In this document: positions 39,470 through 49,455 of the stretch, piece after piece
Numbering within the stretch: the first letter of the stretch is position 1
Layout: each line of letters begins with the position of its first letter
Made by a program: the position numbers and the translations under genes
NCBI GenBank assembly: GCA_905221605.1
Contig: CAJNDS010002469.1
Coordinates: 1-64,000 of the forward strand
Origin: Symbiodinium natans
Lineage: Eukaryota; Sar; Dinophyceae; Suessiales; Symbiodiniaceae
DNA length: 64,000 nucleotides
Direction: 5' to 3'
The notes under the pieces: generated by a model
Seen by the model: the letters and a program-made list of their open reading frames with translations, nothing else
Told to the model about the DNA's origin: nothing
The model's database searches: none

Positions 39470-39571
39470 ATGTCGGACACGATCAAGGCAGTGTATGCGG
39501 AGAAGGGCCCATCAGGCTCCCTCACGGCGGGGACCTTCGACCTCATGAGCAATAGTGACCACGACACCCTG
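39470..39571 (+). CDS. Candidate initial exon of another gene
   Basis: The ATG at 39470 opens 34 codons to a good donor GTAACG: MSDTIKAVYAEKGPSGSLTA then GTFDLMSNSDHDTL. C-strand repeat precedes it and G-strand repeat follows. A plausible next exon is 39707-39766. Product unknown. Confidence 0.45.
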
Positions 39572-39706
39572 GTAACGAGCCCTAAGAAACTGTAAACTCT
39601 CAGGGTTTAGGGTCTAGGGTCTAGGGTTTAGGGTTTAGGGTTTAGGGTTTAGCGACTCCAGATGATGAGAATCTGAAGATTCTGCACCGGCCCTGCCGTG
39701 GTCTAG

Positions 39707-39766
39707 GTTGTCCTCGCTGGACGGGAGCACCTGTTGTTGTCTACCCAGAGACCCCTGTACTTGCAG
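39707..39766 (+). CDS. Candidate exon VVLAGREHLLLSTQRPLYLQ
   Basis: Twenty codons after GTCTAG|G, ending at TTGCAG just before GGTTTAGG (a GT donor one base later is possible). Phase 0 in. It follows the initial exon at 39470 and may belong to the same gene. An overlapping upstream frame (DDENLKILHRPC at about 39662) is an alternative. Confidence 0.35.
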
Positions 39767-39780
39767 GGTTTAGGGTTTAG

Positions 39781-39895
39781 GGTTCAGGGTACTTATAGCC
39801 CAATCATAACTGTACTCATAAGCCCCCCCTAAGTCCCCTAAGTAGGTGATAAGTATACTTACAATGGGGTTAACAAGTACCCATGAACCTCCAAG
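39781..39895. repeat. MITE family 2 copy
   Basis: GGTTCAGGGTACTTATAGCCCAATC at the left and GTACCCATGAACCTCCAAG at the right, with the shared CCTAAGT core. The left tip merges with TTTAGGG repeat. Confidence 0.75.
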
Positions 39896-40143
39896 TATCC
39901 CTTAGTTCAGGATCCTTTCAATTCCGGAATATTCCTTGTCATATAGGGATTCCCTAAGAAGGAACATTCCCAATGACCACAGAAAAGCAGGCGCTTTCGG
40001 GGGTTGTGGGTTTAGGGAACCATGAGCCCCCAGCCCATCCCCCTAAAAAAACCCAAACCCCACGCCCATAACTCCTAAAGCCCGAAACCCCACACCCTAA
40101 ACCCTAAACCCTAAATCCTAAGATCTCAACCCCAACACCTCAG

Positions 40144-40167
40144 GCGCCGGTGAAGCCCCCTCCGAAG
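40144..40167 (+). CDS. Candidate micro-exon APVKPPPK
   Basis: CTCAG|GCGCCGGTGAAGCCCCCTCC followed by a possible GC donor. Lys/Pro-rich like exon 9 of gene A (APPPVKAAP). Too short to stand alone. Confidence 0.22.
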
Positions 40168-40470
40168 GCAGTGGGAGGGTTTAGGGGCCTTGGGTTGGGT
40201 TTAGCGTTTAGGGTTTAGGGTTGGGTTTTAGGTTTTACGGTTTTAGGGTCTTGGGGTTTTGGGATTTAGGGTTTTGGGGGCTTCTTAGGTTGCAACCTTG
40301 GATTTACTTGGGTTTGGGGACCCTTCCTAAACTTAAGGCCCTTTGCCTCCCACTCCTTGGGTGGGTGCTTTTAACAAGCTTACCCTAACCCCAAAGTTGA
40401 GAACCCTAAACCCTAAACCCTAAACCCTAAGCCCTAAACCCTAAACCCCAAAGTTGAGCTTTGGTGACCC

Positions 40471-40775
40471 ATGGGCCCCAGGCCAGGGGGTCCCGGGCCC
40501 CGGCGTCGTCGGGTTGCAGAGATTGTTTTCGGGCTTTTTGGAACCCACCCCCTCCTCCTCAGAAACCGATTTTTTGCTGGCCTGAACATAGACGTTTTCT
40601 GCTTGACCCCAGCTGAAAACAGACGAGTAGTCAGACCTTTGACTGGCTCAGCGCTATCGAGAGAGAGAGAGAGGGACCGGGCCTAAGATGCCATTCGCGT
40701 GTCACGAGGTTTTCGAGGCTGCTCTGCGTCCCAAGCTTCGCAGCTTCCGCGCCATGTCACTGCAAACCCTAAACC
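40471..40775 (+). CDS. Two adjoining candidate coding stretches
   Basis: An ATG-started frame 40471-40686 (71 codons; includes EIVFGLFGTHPLLLRNRFFA and GLNIDVFCLTPAENRRV) ends TAA. Two bases later an ATG at 40688 opens MPFACHEVFEAALRPKLRSF RAMSLQ, running into CCCTAAA repeat; AG|G at 40709 is an alternative acceptor. Neither joins securely to neighbours. The gap to the next supported exon (41648) contains a MITE. Confidence 0.28.
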
Positions 40776-40968
40776 CTAAACCCCAAGAGCCTAAACCCTA
40801 AACCCCAAGAGCCTAAACCCTAAACCCTAAACCCTAAACCCTAAACCCTAAACCCTAAACCCTAAACCCTCCCCAATGCACCCCAAACCTCAAGCCCCTC
40901 CGAGGAGCCCAGGGGGGTAGGAGTCCCAGGGACCCGAGGGGCACGCGTGTGTCGATCCCTTGGTTCGA

Positions 40969-41375
40969 CTTGGAGGTCCAGGGTACTTGTTAGCCAATTG
41001 TTTACTGGTACAAAGAACCCACTTGATAAGTGGAAGAGCCCACACTCGGTTTCAAGAATTTTTGGTTTTGAGTTCGAACAGCAAGTAGTGAGATTTGGAT
41101 TCGTATCGGATGCAGGCCACGTTTTCAGTGTGTGGCAGCCTGCGTTGAACCAGAGGGCGTGGCTCCGGCACCACCACGAGGGCTTCATCGAGGAGATGGC
41201 CAGGACGACTTGATCCTTCAGTCGGTCGGGACGACGAGCTTGGTGTTCAGGTCCCAGCTGGCGAAGATCTTCATGCGTCATAAGCTATGCGCCCCATTCA
41301 GTGCCCCAATTAAGGTTACAATGTGGGTTCTACGTACAGTTAGAATTGGTTAAGAAGTACCATGAACCTTCGACT
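40969..41375. repeat. MITE family 2 copy carrying a ~260-bp non-MITE insert
   Basis: Left arm CTTGGAGGTCCAGGGTACTTG (40969) and right arm AATTGGTTAAGAAGTACCATG...CTTCGA (to 41375) are normal family 2 ends. Between about 41033 and 41300 is unrelated sequence. Its minus strand reads MKIFASWDLNTKLVVPTD from an ATG at about 41273, then after a one-base shift AISSMKPSWWCRSHALWF, like a captured and frameshifted coding fragment. Confidence 0.6.
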
Positions 41376-41647
41376 AGGTGTTTGGGTATCATTGTTTAGG
41401 CACCGAGGAGGCCTAAAGTCATCCAAGCTTTACAGCTTCGCGGGCTTGAATGGCTGACGGGGCCTCGAAGCACCTGAGTCCCAAAGCCTACATGTACAGC
41501 CCTAAACCCGAAGCCCCAAACGCTAAACCCTCAATCCTCAACCCTCAACCCTCAACCCTAAAACCTAAACCCTAAACCCTAAACCCCAAACCCTGAACCC
41601 TAAACCCTACACCCTAAACCCCCACAGCTCCATCCTTTGTCCATCAG

Positions 41648-41689
41648 GCAGCGCCCGAGGAGAACCTCACTGCTGCCAGAAACAAGCGG
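41648..41689 (+). CDS. Candidate exon AAPEENLTAARNKR
   Basis: Fourteen codons after CATCAG|G, ending at a GC donor (CGG|GCAGGC), phase 0. The ENLTAARNK motif is loosely like exon 7 of gene B (KQLAARNAEK). G-strand repeat follows. Confidence 0.33.
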
Positions 41690-42118
41690 GCAGGCCAAGG
41701 GCTTCTTAGGGTTTAGGGTTTAGGGTTTAGGGTTTATGGTTTATAGGATTCAGGGTGTCGGGTTTAGGGTTTAGGTTAAGCACAAAGCCCCGAATCGTTC
41801 AGCCCGAACGAAACCCTCAACTCTAAACCTCCCCCCCCCCCCCACTCTCACAGGCTAGCCCTAGTAACCCTGAACACCAACCCTGAACGCCGGACTCCAA
41901 ACCCGACACGCGGAACCCGAAACTCCAAACACCCCCCCCCCCCCCCCCTGCCTTAAGCCAAAAAAAGACCTACTAATGCTAACCCTAAACCCGAAACCCG
42001 AAACCCTAAGAGAGATAGGGCCCTCGAACAACCGTCTTCGGTCAGTATATAATATATATATATATATACACACTACACAAGTGAGAAGCTTGGTACTTCG
42101 ACCAGCAAAATAGATTCT

Positions 42119-42240
42119 GCTGACAGCACCCTAAGCGCTTCCCAGCCGGTCCCCCCGGGCCAGTACTAGGCGGGCTCTCCACCGCTTAACTTCGGAGGTC
42201 AGAAGAGATCCGGTGCATTCGGTGAGATATGGCCGTCAGC
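42119..42240 (-). rRNA. 5S ribosomal RNA
   Basis: Read on the minus strand, these 122 nt begin GCTGACGGCCATATCTCACC and end GGGTGCTGTCAGC; the first and last six bases pair as helix I. Internal landmarks of eukaryotic 5S rRNA are present: GCACCGGATC, CTCCGAAGTTAAGC (A-box region) and GGCTGGGAAG near the 3' end (C box). Downstream on the minus strand is CTATTTTGC, a Pol III-type T stretch. It is a single copy here, opposite in direction to the protein genes. It could be functional or a dispersed copy. Confidence 0.9.
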
Positions 42241-42437
42241 AAACCTCACATCCGCCTCCTGCCGGGTGAGTTGAGTACCCCAAACCCCAAACCCTAAACC
42301 GTCAAGCCCTTAACCCATTACAACCCTTGGAGTGTTAGCTCAAGCGACTCCAGTGCTGCAGAAGTGAGTGTGGAGCCGACTGAAGGCATGTCTACAAACT
42401 TACTGTTTCTTAGTAGGGGATGAGAGAATAACTAATC

Positions 42438-42555
42438 ACTACACATTGCTTAAGAACTCCCCCAAAAAAACAAAAACCAAAAGCTGTTCTTCCTTGTAAG
42501 GGCAATCTAGGGATTGTTATCTTCTAGTTTTTCGGGGGTTCTGGAGCAAATAGTA
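42438..42555. repeat. MITE family 3 copy
   Basis: ACTACACATTGCTTAAGAACTCCC at the left and CGGGGGTTCTGGAGCAAATAGTA at the right, with TTCTTCCTTGTAAGGGC in the centre as at 28292. Confidence 0.8.
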
Positions 42556-42595
42556 GACTAAGCCCCCTTTCTTAGAGACCCTCAAATTTTACAAG

Positions 42596-42684
42596 GTATC
42601 GGCGTAATGGTACCGATTTCCCGACCAAGAACCAGACACTCGGACTACCCGCCAGCAGGTCCAAAAGGCGGTAGATATGAGACT
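42596..42684 (+). CDS. Candidate exon, unknown product
   Basis: After TTACAAG|G, 29 codons are open in the phase that leaves 2 nt at the start: IGVMVPISRPRTRHSDYPPA GPKGGRYET, then donor GTGGGT and G-strand repeat. The end phase 0 matches the candidate exon at 42916. Confidence 0.4.
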
Positions 42685-42915
42685 GTGGGTTTAGGGGTTT
42701 TAGGGGTTTAGGGGTTTAGGGTTTAGGGTTTAGGGTTTAGGGTTTAGGGTTTAGGGTTTAGGGTGGGAAAGCAGGAGAGGTAAGGGTTTTGGTGGGGGTT
42801 GGGGATTTGGGGTAACCCTAGCCCTATACACCCTCAACCCATTGGAAGTCTGCACTTGCTTTCCCTAACCCTGAGCTCCCCAGATTTAGCATTCTTGTGA
42901 TACTTCCTGTTGCAG

Positions 42916-42954
42916 GAGCGCCGTCACAGGACCTCCGCGAAGATGAGCTTACAG
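42916..42954 (+). CDS. Candidate exon ERRHRTSAKMSLQ
   Basis: Thirteen basic codons between GTTGCAG|G and CAGG|GTCCTT, phase 0 in. Likely the same transcript as 42596-42684. Confidence 0.33.
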
Positions 42955-43667
42955 GGTCCTTAAGGGTTGAGGGTTTAGGGTTAGGGTACCTAGGGAACCT
43001 TAGGGAAGCCTAGGGAGCCTTCGGGTTCTGGGTTCAAGGTCGAGAGGGTTTTTCGGGTTTATAGGATTTAGAGGGTTTATGGGGTTGAGAGGGTTTAGAC
43101 CCTAAACCCTAAACCTAAACCCTAAACCCTAAACCCTAAACCCTAAACCCTAAACCCTAAACCCTAAGGTCTGCAGGGCCTTAAACCCCATGTCGGACCC
43201 TTTCCCCTAAACCCCTAAGAGAGCACGGAGGTCCTCAACCAAAGCCTAAACCCGTACTTAAAGCCCACAACCCTTAACGACTGACCGCCTAACCCCAAGC
43301 ACTCCAAACCCTAAGCACCCTAAGCCCCGAACCTTAAAGGCCAAAGTATCCCTCGAACCAGTCCCTACGAGGAACCAGTAAGTTATAGGGTCATTTCAGG
43401 CATTGATTTCTACAGCCGGGCCAGATCCATCTCTTAGGGTGGCTTAGGGTCGTAGGCCATGCCGTGTGAATCGAGTTGAGAAGCGTATGCAAGTAGATTA
43501 CACCTTTGCCGCTCCGCACCCTAAGCCTTGAAACCCTTCAAGCCCCAAGCCCTAAGCCCCAAGCCCTTAAACCCTTGAAGCCCTAAACCCTAAACCCTAA
43601 GCCTTTAAACCCTTACAGCCCCGAACCCTATGCCCTAAGCCTCCACGCCAGCAAAACCTTCTGCCAG

Positions 43668-43730
43668 GACACGCCTGCCACTGAGCCGGTAGAAGCCACA
43701 GCCGCTGCAGAGAGGTCCGAAGACTACCCC
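43668..43730 (+). CDS. Candidate acidic/Ala-rich exon
   Basis: After CTGCCAG|G only one frame is open: DTPATEPVEATAAAERSEDY. Donor unclear, near TACCCC or within the following CCCTAAG repeat. Flanked on both sides by C-strand repeat. Confidence 0.33.
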
Positions 43731-44623
43731 TATACCTTAAGCCCTAAGCCCTAAGCCCTAAACCCTAAACCCTAGCCCTAAACCCTAGCCCGAAACCCTA
43801 AACCCTAAACCCGAAACGCAAAACCTAAACCCTAAACCCTAAACCCCACACCCTAAGTCCTAAACCCTAAACCCTAAACCCTAAACCCCAAGCCGGGGTT
43901 GTGTCCGGCTAGCAAAAGGGCTATGTGAAGTTGCTCTAAGGTCCTTGCAGAAAAGGAAGCAACTTCGAGAAAAGGACCCCTTCAAAGGCGACTCGTTACC
44001 AAAAAGGAACCTACCTTAGGGTAACATCTTGTGGAAAGGTATTCTGATCAACTACCTTGGCGTTTCGGGTTTGGGGTTTAGGGTATAGAGTTTAGGGTTT
44101 AGGGTTTAGGGTTTTTGGTTTAGGGTTTAGGGTTTAGGGGAATCCTTTTCGCGATGGTGGGATGGCCTTTCTGTTTCTTTAAGATGTCTGGTGAAGGCGC
44201 CCTGCCAGGAGCTAGTTCTATTTTTCTTTGCTTTTTTGTTAAAGGGCGGAGAGGATGAGGACATAGTCTCCTGAAGCATTATTATATTTTCTTTTCTAAA
44301 CCCTAAACCCCAAACCCCAAACCCCAAACCCCAAACCCCAAACCCTAAACCCTAAACCCTAAACCCTAAACCCTAAACCCTAAACCTCCCAAGCTTGCAT
44401 CCTCAAGAAGCAGGAGAGCACAGAAGTAGGGTTTCGGGTTCTAAGAGGGCCACCCGGAACCCTAACCCCTTCAGGGTTTAGGGTTCGGGTTTAGGGTTGA
44501 GGGTTTCGGAACCCTAAACCCTAAACCCTAAACCCTAAACCCTAAACCCTAAACCCTAGGATTTAGGGTCAGGGTTTAGACCCTAAGCCCTGTCATGGTT
44601 TTTTTTGTTTCGTTCTTCTCCAG

Positions 44624-44666
44624 GCCGGCGGAGGCCGAGGCGCCTGCGGCCGGTGGCCCCAGATGA
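44624..44666 (+). CDS. Candidate terminal exon
   Basis: A strong pyrimidine tract (TTTTTTTTGTTTCGTTCTTC) ends TCCAG|G. The frame PAEAEAPAAGGPR stops at TGA 44664. Two other frames also stop within 30 codons (one basic: RRRPRRLRPVAPDDRMTM), so the reading frame is open to question, but a 3' exon here is likely. A short upstream island ACILKKQESTE (44390-44426, donor GTAGGG) may precede it. Confidence 0.35.
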
Positions 44667-45331
44667 CAGGATGACGATGTAGCTGTTTGGGGTTTGGGGT
44701 TTGGGGTTTAGGGTTTAGGGTTCAGGGCTTAGGGCTTGGGGCTTGGGGCTTAGGGTTTAGGACGTTGGGGGGGGGGGGTTGGGTTGAGAGGGTTTTGGGT
44801 TTGGGATTTAGGCGGGGTTTCTGGGTTGAGGGGGTGTTTGGGGTGTTTGGGTCTGGCCGGGGGGAGGGGGGGTGGGGGGTAGGGCTTGTCGTGTCTTTGA
44901 AAGCGTAGGGGCCTGTCGTTAGGTCTTTTGGCATCTTTTTATGGGATGCTTTAGGGTTCGTTGTTTTGAGAATTGCTTGGGTGGCTCAAGGGCGGTCGAG
45001 CTTTATTTGGGTAAGCGGTCTAGGGTGGCTGAAGCGACGTAAGGTTTTGAGGGCTAGGTAATGAAGGGTTTAGGGTTTAGGGTTTAGGGTTTAGGGTTGT
45101 TAAGAACTCCATCTCAGCTGGGCGTCGATACGTGAAGTCATGATTGTGGGCACCCGTGGGTTCCTTGCACAAGGGCCCCACCCTAAACCCTAAACCCAAA
45201 ACCCTAAACCTTAAACCCTAAACCCTAAACCCTAAACCCTAAACCCTAAACCCTAAACCCTAAACTAACAACCCTCAACCCTCAACCCTAAACCTTGTAG
45301 CCCGAGCTCAAGTCTCTCTTCGTGTTACCAG

Positions 45332-45656
45332 GCCTCGACCCCAGAGGAGGACGACGCTTTGTACTTTTGGGATGTTCCCCCTTCCTTACAGCCCTTAGTA
45401 GTTGGAGGTTCGGGGTACTTATTCTCCAATCATAACTGTGCTTGTAACCCACTTGTAAGCCCCTTAAGTGTTCCAATATGGTTATCATTTGGGTCATAAG
45501 TACAGTTATACTTGGTTCGTAGGTACCCTGAACTTTCAAGTAGGGAGTATCATAGGGAGTTTGTATGATCCCAAATAAGGACTGCTAGTATAAGGGGGAA
45601 CATCCGAAGGTGTGTTGTGGACACGTCCCAAACGCGGGGTACGGTGACAGCGCTGG
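45332..45656 (+). CDS. Two exon halves separated by a MITE (introner-like)
   Basis: Left: TTACCAG|G then 14 codons, ASTPEEDDALYFWD (45332-45373). Right: CCGAAG|G then VCCGHVPNAGYGDSAG to donor GTAAGA (45610-45656). The sequence between them is a family 1 MITE with a nested family 2 MITE. Removing 45374-45609 (GT...AG) keeps the frame open. Other frames also stay open because the left part is a multiple of three. Function unknown; likely one gene with later exons near 46530 and 47471. Confidence 0.4.
45366..45608. repeat. MITE family 1 with nested family 2 MITE (45401-45540)
   Basis: Outer ends TTTGGGATGTTCCCCC and AAGGGGGAACATCCG. The family 1 core CCCTTAGTA/GGGAGTATCATAGGG is split by a family 2 element with ends GTTGGAGGTTCGGGGTACTT and GGTACCCTGAACTTTCAAG. 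TA flanks the inner element on both sides, the likely target duplication. Confidence 0.85.
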
Positions 45657-45689
45657 GTAAGAAACCTTTAAGTTTTGGCGAGGGCACCC

Positions 45690-46110
45690 TAGATTGCGAA
45701 ATTTTGAGGCCCACCTTTTTCCCGGAGTTATCACCCCCACAATTTGGAGGGTACCGTTGATTTCCGAACCTTTTTCTGACTTGGGATTCGAGCTGGCAAT
45801 CTCTGGATTAGGAGGGCTTCTCCTTCTCCATTCGCCTGATCGCTCGATTTCTTAACTGCCGTCCCCTCCCCTTAAATCAGAAACCCAGACCCCCCCTCCC
45901 CCCGCAAATAAGAAATCCAAGCCCCCTCGCTTTCTTAAATTGAAGCTCCTCGATTTCGTAAATTTAAGAAAACCGGCCCCTCGATTTCCTAAATTAAAGG
46001 AATGCAGCCCCTTGATTTCTGAAATTTAAGAAATCCTGCCTCTCAATTTCTTAAATTTGAGGGGCTGCAAATTGAGGGCCCGTGGCAAAATTAACCATAG
46101 TTATGAAATT
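45690..46110. repeat. A/T-rich direct and inverted repeats around AAATTTAAGAAAT
   Basis: About five diverged copies of a ~33-bp unit with GCCCCTCGATTTCTTAAATTT (45920-46075), each internally palindromic. No coding potential. It separates the exon at 45610 from those at 46530. Confidence 0.65.
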
Positions 46111-46529
46111 GTGGTCACGAGGATGAGGGTTTAGGGTTTAGGGTTTAGGGTTTAGGGTTTAGGGTTTAGGGTTTAGGGTTTAGGGTCTTAATTTGGTCTA
46201 GTGAGTCTAGCTTGCAGTGCTCGTTTCTTAGACCCATGATTAGGGTTGAGGGTTTAGGGTTTAGGGTTTAGGGTTTAGGGTTTATGATTTCTTAAGCAGT
46301 TCTGTCACTGCACCCGTTATGGACCCCGAATGTCGTAGAATCCCCTTTGCCAGGGGCACCCCCGCGAAATCGGAAACCCTAAGCCCCAAACCCTAAACCC
46401 TGGACCCTATAAACCCTACAACCCATAAGCAAACCATTTTTGCCCTAAACCCTACACCCTAAACCCTAAACCCTAAACCCCAAGAGGGTATCGGGCCCCC
46501 CGGGTAACCTCGCAGTCGGCTTCAGTCAG

Positions 46530-46568
46530 GCTACCCTGGCTCAGAGGCTGCCCGAGCTCCAGCGACAG
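46530..46568 (+). CDS. Candidate exon ATLAQRLPELQRQ
   Basis: Thirteen helical codons between TCAGTCAG|G and |GTGCGC, phase 0 at both ends. C-strand repeat precedes it and G-strand repeat follows. In phase with 47471, although an assembly gap lies between. Confidence 0.42.
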
Positions 46569-47286
46569 GTGCGCGTTTAGGGTTTAGGGTTTAGGGTTTG
46601 GGGTTTAGGGTTTAGGGTTTAGGGTTTAGGTTTGGGGTTTTGGGACTTTCGGGTTTTTAGGGTTATAGGGTTTTAGGGCTTAGGCGTTAGTTTGTGGTTT
46701 TGGGACTTTCGGGTTTTTAGGTTTATTTTGGGCTTTTAGGGCTTGGGGCGTTAATTTGGGGTTTTGGGGCTTTCGGGTTTTTCGGTTTTTAGGGCTTAGG
46801 CGCTAGTGTGGGGTTTTGGGACTGTCGGGTTTTTAAGGTTTATTTTGGGGTTTTAGGGCGCAGGGATTTATTTGGGGCTTTGGGGCTTGGGGGTTTTCGG
46901 GTTAAGTGTTTGGGGGTTCAAGGTTTGGGGTTTTCGGGTTTGGGGCTCTTGGGGGGTCTAGGGTTTGGGGTTTTCGGGGTTGGGGCTCTTGGGGGTCCAG
47001 GGTTAGGGGTCTGGGAGTTAGGGCCTTGTTTAGGTTTTTGGGGCTTATATGGGTTAGCGCTTTTTATGGGCTCTGGGGTTTAGCGGTTTTCGGGTTTAAT
47101 GTTTGGGGCTTAGGGCAAACTTTAGGTTTTTGCGGGGTTTGGGGTTCAGGGTTTAGGGCCTAGGCTTTGTAGGTTTTATCCTAAACCTGAACGCCTTGAA
47201 CCCAAACCCTCAAAACCCGTGCAATTCTAGACTAAAGCCCTCTGAACGCCTAACCACCCCCCCCCACCCCTAACCCCCCCCCCCCC
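46569..47286. other. Degenerate TTTAGGG/TTTGGGG intron sequence
   Basis: Long, variant-rich G-strand repeat (TTTTGGGG, TTTCGGG) with ~120-bp repeated blocks around GGGACTTTCGGGTTTTTAGG. The sequence turns C-rich just before the assembly gap. Open frames here are Gly/Phe/Trp repeats with no coding value. Confidence 0.7.
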
Positions 47287-47386
47287 NNNNNNNNNNNNNN
47301 NNNNNNNNNNNNNNNNNNNNNNNNNNNNNNNNNNNNNNNNNNNNNNNNNNNNNNNNNNNNNNNNNNNNNNNNNNNNNNNNNNNNNN
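47287..47386. other. Assembly gap (100 N)
   Basis: Exactly 100 N after a poly-C tract, a default gap of unknown true length. Confidence 1.
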
Positions 47387-47470
47387 AGGAAAGGAAAGCG
47401 GGCCATGAGCTCTCTGGATTTGGGGGCCGCTTTCAGCGCCTGAACCCCAAACCCTAAACCCTACGGACAG

Positions 47471-47502
47471 GCCGTGGTGGCTGAAGTGGCCAAGCTGAAA
47501 GG
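47471..47502 (+). CDS. Candidate exon AVVAEVAKLK
   Basis: GGACAG|GCC...AAAGG|GTGAGC. Only one frame is open; it reads AVVAEVAKLKG, a continuation of the helix in the exon at 46530. Strong donor. Confidence 0.42.
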
Positions 47503-48327
47503 GTGAGCGAGGTGCACAGCTTTGGGGGTTTGGGGTTTGGGGTTTAGGGTTTAGGGTTTAGGGTTTAGGGAGGTTTGGGGGGGGGGGGGGGGGGGGGTTG
47601 ACTAGGTTGGGCTCTTACGCGGTTGGGGATTTCCTGTTTCTGCACCCCCATATTAGGGCCTCCAAGAAAAGAAATCGCGAACTGGCCATTCAGGTTTAGT
47701 GTTTAAGGTCTAGGGTCTAGGTCCTTCTTGAGAAAAAGGGGCATCCTTGCTGTTTCCTAGGTGACTCTGGGAGTTGGCAGACATGGGGCTCAGGATATGG
47801 GGCTCCCCCGTGTGTAGGCTGCTTGTTCATAGTCATAGCTTTGGCTCAGCCTTAAGATCCTAAACCCGAAGCTCGACTCCCTGCGAAACCCTGAAACCTG
47901 CCCTAAAGCCTAAACCCCAAACCCTAAATCCTAAACTAAAGACTCCCAACCCCCAACCCCCTCAAGCACTCCGGGCTCGAAGGGCCCGCCGGGCCGGGAA
48001 GAGTTTCTCTGTCCCCCCCTGTGGTTCTCGGGGGTTGTCTTGTTTGTAAGTAGATCTATTTGGTTTTGGTTATAGGGCTTAGGGTGCAAAATTTAGGACT
48101 TAGGGGGTTATGGGGTTTAGGGCTTCGAGGCTTAGACTTCGTCATTACGGCTGTTGGCATGCTTGTTTGATGATGACTCCTGGCTGAAAAGAAGTCTATG
48201 ATGATTGTACTAGGTAGGTGCATTGTGATTGCTAGTTAGTCATGTCTATCTAGGACCCACAGCGGAGTCTCATTCCCTGAGTTCTTCGGTTCCCTGATCA
48301 GAAGATGGGTTAGTTTTTTTCCGCACG

Positions 48328-48780
48328 GTGACCGGAGTGGTTGTCATTTGTGTGGCACCCAGCCCCCGGCCTCAGCTCAACGTAGCTAACAGCCCACCTG
48401 CTGCGGCTGTGGTGCCTTTCCTCGCATGCCGGCGTTGGAGGAGGTGTCCACGCAGACCCGTCCCTCCCCAGCTGGAGCAGCAATGGCAGGTGGCCTTGAC
48501 TCAGGCTGTGGCAAGTCACCCCATGGGGATGATGGCTCTGAGCTTTGCTGTGGGTGCCGTTTTTTTGTGTGGCGATCCTGTACGGATCAGAGGTCCTTTA
48601 CCTGGTGTGCGTGGTGGGACTGGTGATTTGCGTGGTGGGACTGGTGATTCTGGGACCTCCTCTACTCATCACCTTGCTGGTTACGGCCAGCGGGCTCGAA
48701 CATGGACTAGAAGGCCACGAGCAGGCTGAAGCAAAACCTACTTGCCGTCTTGAATCCTACCAGAGTCCTTCGATATTCAC
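48328..48780 (+). CDS. Possible membrane-protein fragment with a poly-T frame break
   Basis: In a 1.3-kb stretch free of telomere-type repeat, one frame reads VALTQAVASHPMGMMALSFA and ends hydrophobic at a T7 run (48560-48567). The next frame carries VLYLVCVVGLVICVVGLVIL and LLITLLVTAS, clear membrane segments. A one-base change in the T run would join them, so this looks like a broken or misassembled membrane protein. It includes a 24-bp tandem repeat (GTGGGACTGGTGATT). No family recognised. Confidence 0.3.
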
Positions 48781-48783
48781 CGC

Positions 48784-49164
48784 ATGGACGGTACAAGGAG
48801 CAGCTTCAAGATTCCCGAGCCGTTGCCGGTCCGAGTCGTGATTTTCTACCACACCGTGGATGCCCCTGCAGATTTTGTGAAGGAGCTTCAGCGCTGGGTT
48901 CAACTTGCGGGAGAAGGGGAGTGCTGCGGAAAGATCGTCCTCTGCAACACGGAGTCTGTGGCGAAGACCATCTCTGTGTCTGCCAAGATCGAGCTGCACA
49001 ATGCCTGCCCCCGAGGGATGCCACGTGCGAACCCACGGGCTCTTCTTGTGGATCAGAGCGGGAGGATCCTGAAAGTAGAGCACGCCAAGCTCGGTGACGT
49101 GAGGTGCAGCCTGGTTGGCGAATCTAGCACCCTCCTCGGCCGCAGCCTGAACGCCTTAGACTGA
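48784..49164 (+). CDS. Intronless 126-aa ORF of unknown function
   Basis: ATG at 48784 (MDGTRSSFKIPEPLPVRVVI) to TGA at 49162, uninterrupted and with no telomere-type repeat. The protein has alternating beta/alpha character (VIFYHTVDAPADFVKELQRW; GKIVLCNTES; ANPRALLVDQSGRILKVEHA) like a small alpha/beta domain; none recognised. In an intron-dense region an uninterrupted ORF suggests a retrogene or part of a mobile element together with the membrane-like frame just upstream. The minus strand is also partly open (48757-49083). Confidence 0.5.
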   Translation: MDGTRSSFKIPEPLPVRVVIFYHTVDAPADFVKELQRWVQLAGEGECCGKIVLCNTESVAKTISVSAKIELHNACPRGMPRANPRALLVDQSGRILKVEHAKLGDVRCSLVGESSTLLGRSLNALD

Positions 49165-49185
49165 CGGCACGCCGATTTAAGCTTG

Positions 49186-49455
49186 GTAGCCCAGTGGTAC
49201 CCTTTGTCCCTCTTTGGGTTCAAGGTTCCCTTGTAAAGCAACCAGCCCAACAACAAAAGGGTGCCCCTTGTTCTCTTATTCTAAGATGGCTACTGGGCTG
49301 CCAAGTAAATGCACCATTTAACTGGGTTTTGGAGTACTATACTTTAATACTTCTTATGGTTGTGGGTTCCCACTATAGTTACTTCTACCGAACAAGTATA
49401 TGCTTTTTTCCAGGGTCTACTCCAAAGGTGGGTTATTCTCTTATTCTAAGATGGT
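49186..49455. repeat. Fold-back element with direct repeat
   Basis: TTGGTAGCCCAGTGGTACCC (49186) is the inverted partner of GGCTACTGGGCTGCCAA (to ~49303). The motif CTCTTATTCTAAGATGG occurs twice, at about 49273 and 49437. Probably a small nonautonomous element of a fifth type. Confidence 0.6.

Noticed and set aside
46808-47163. ORFs rich in Gly, Phe and Trp
   Set aside because: Translations of degenerate TTTAGGG/TTTGGGG repeat; no start or splice context.
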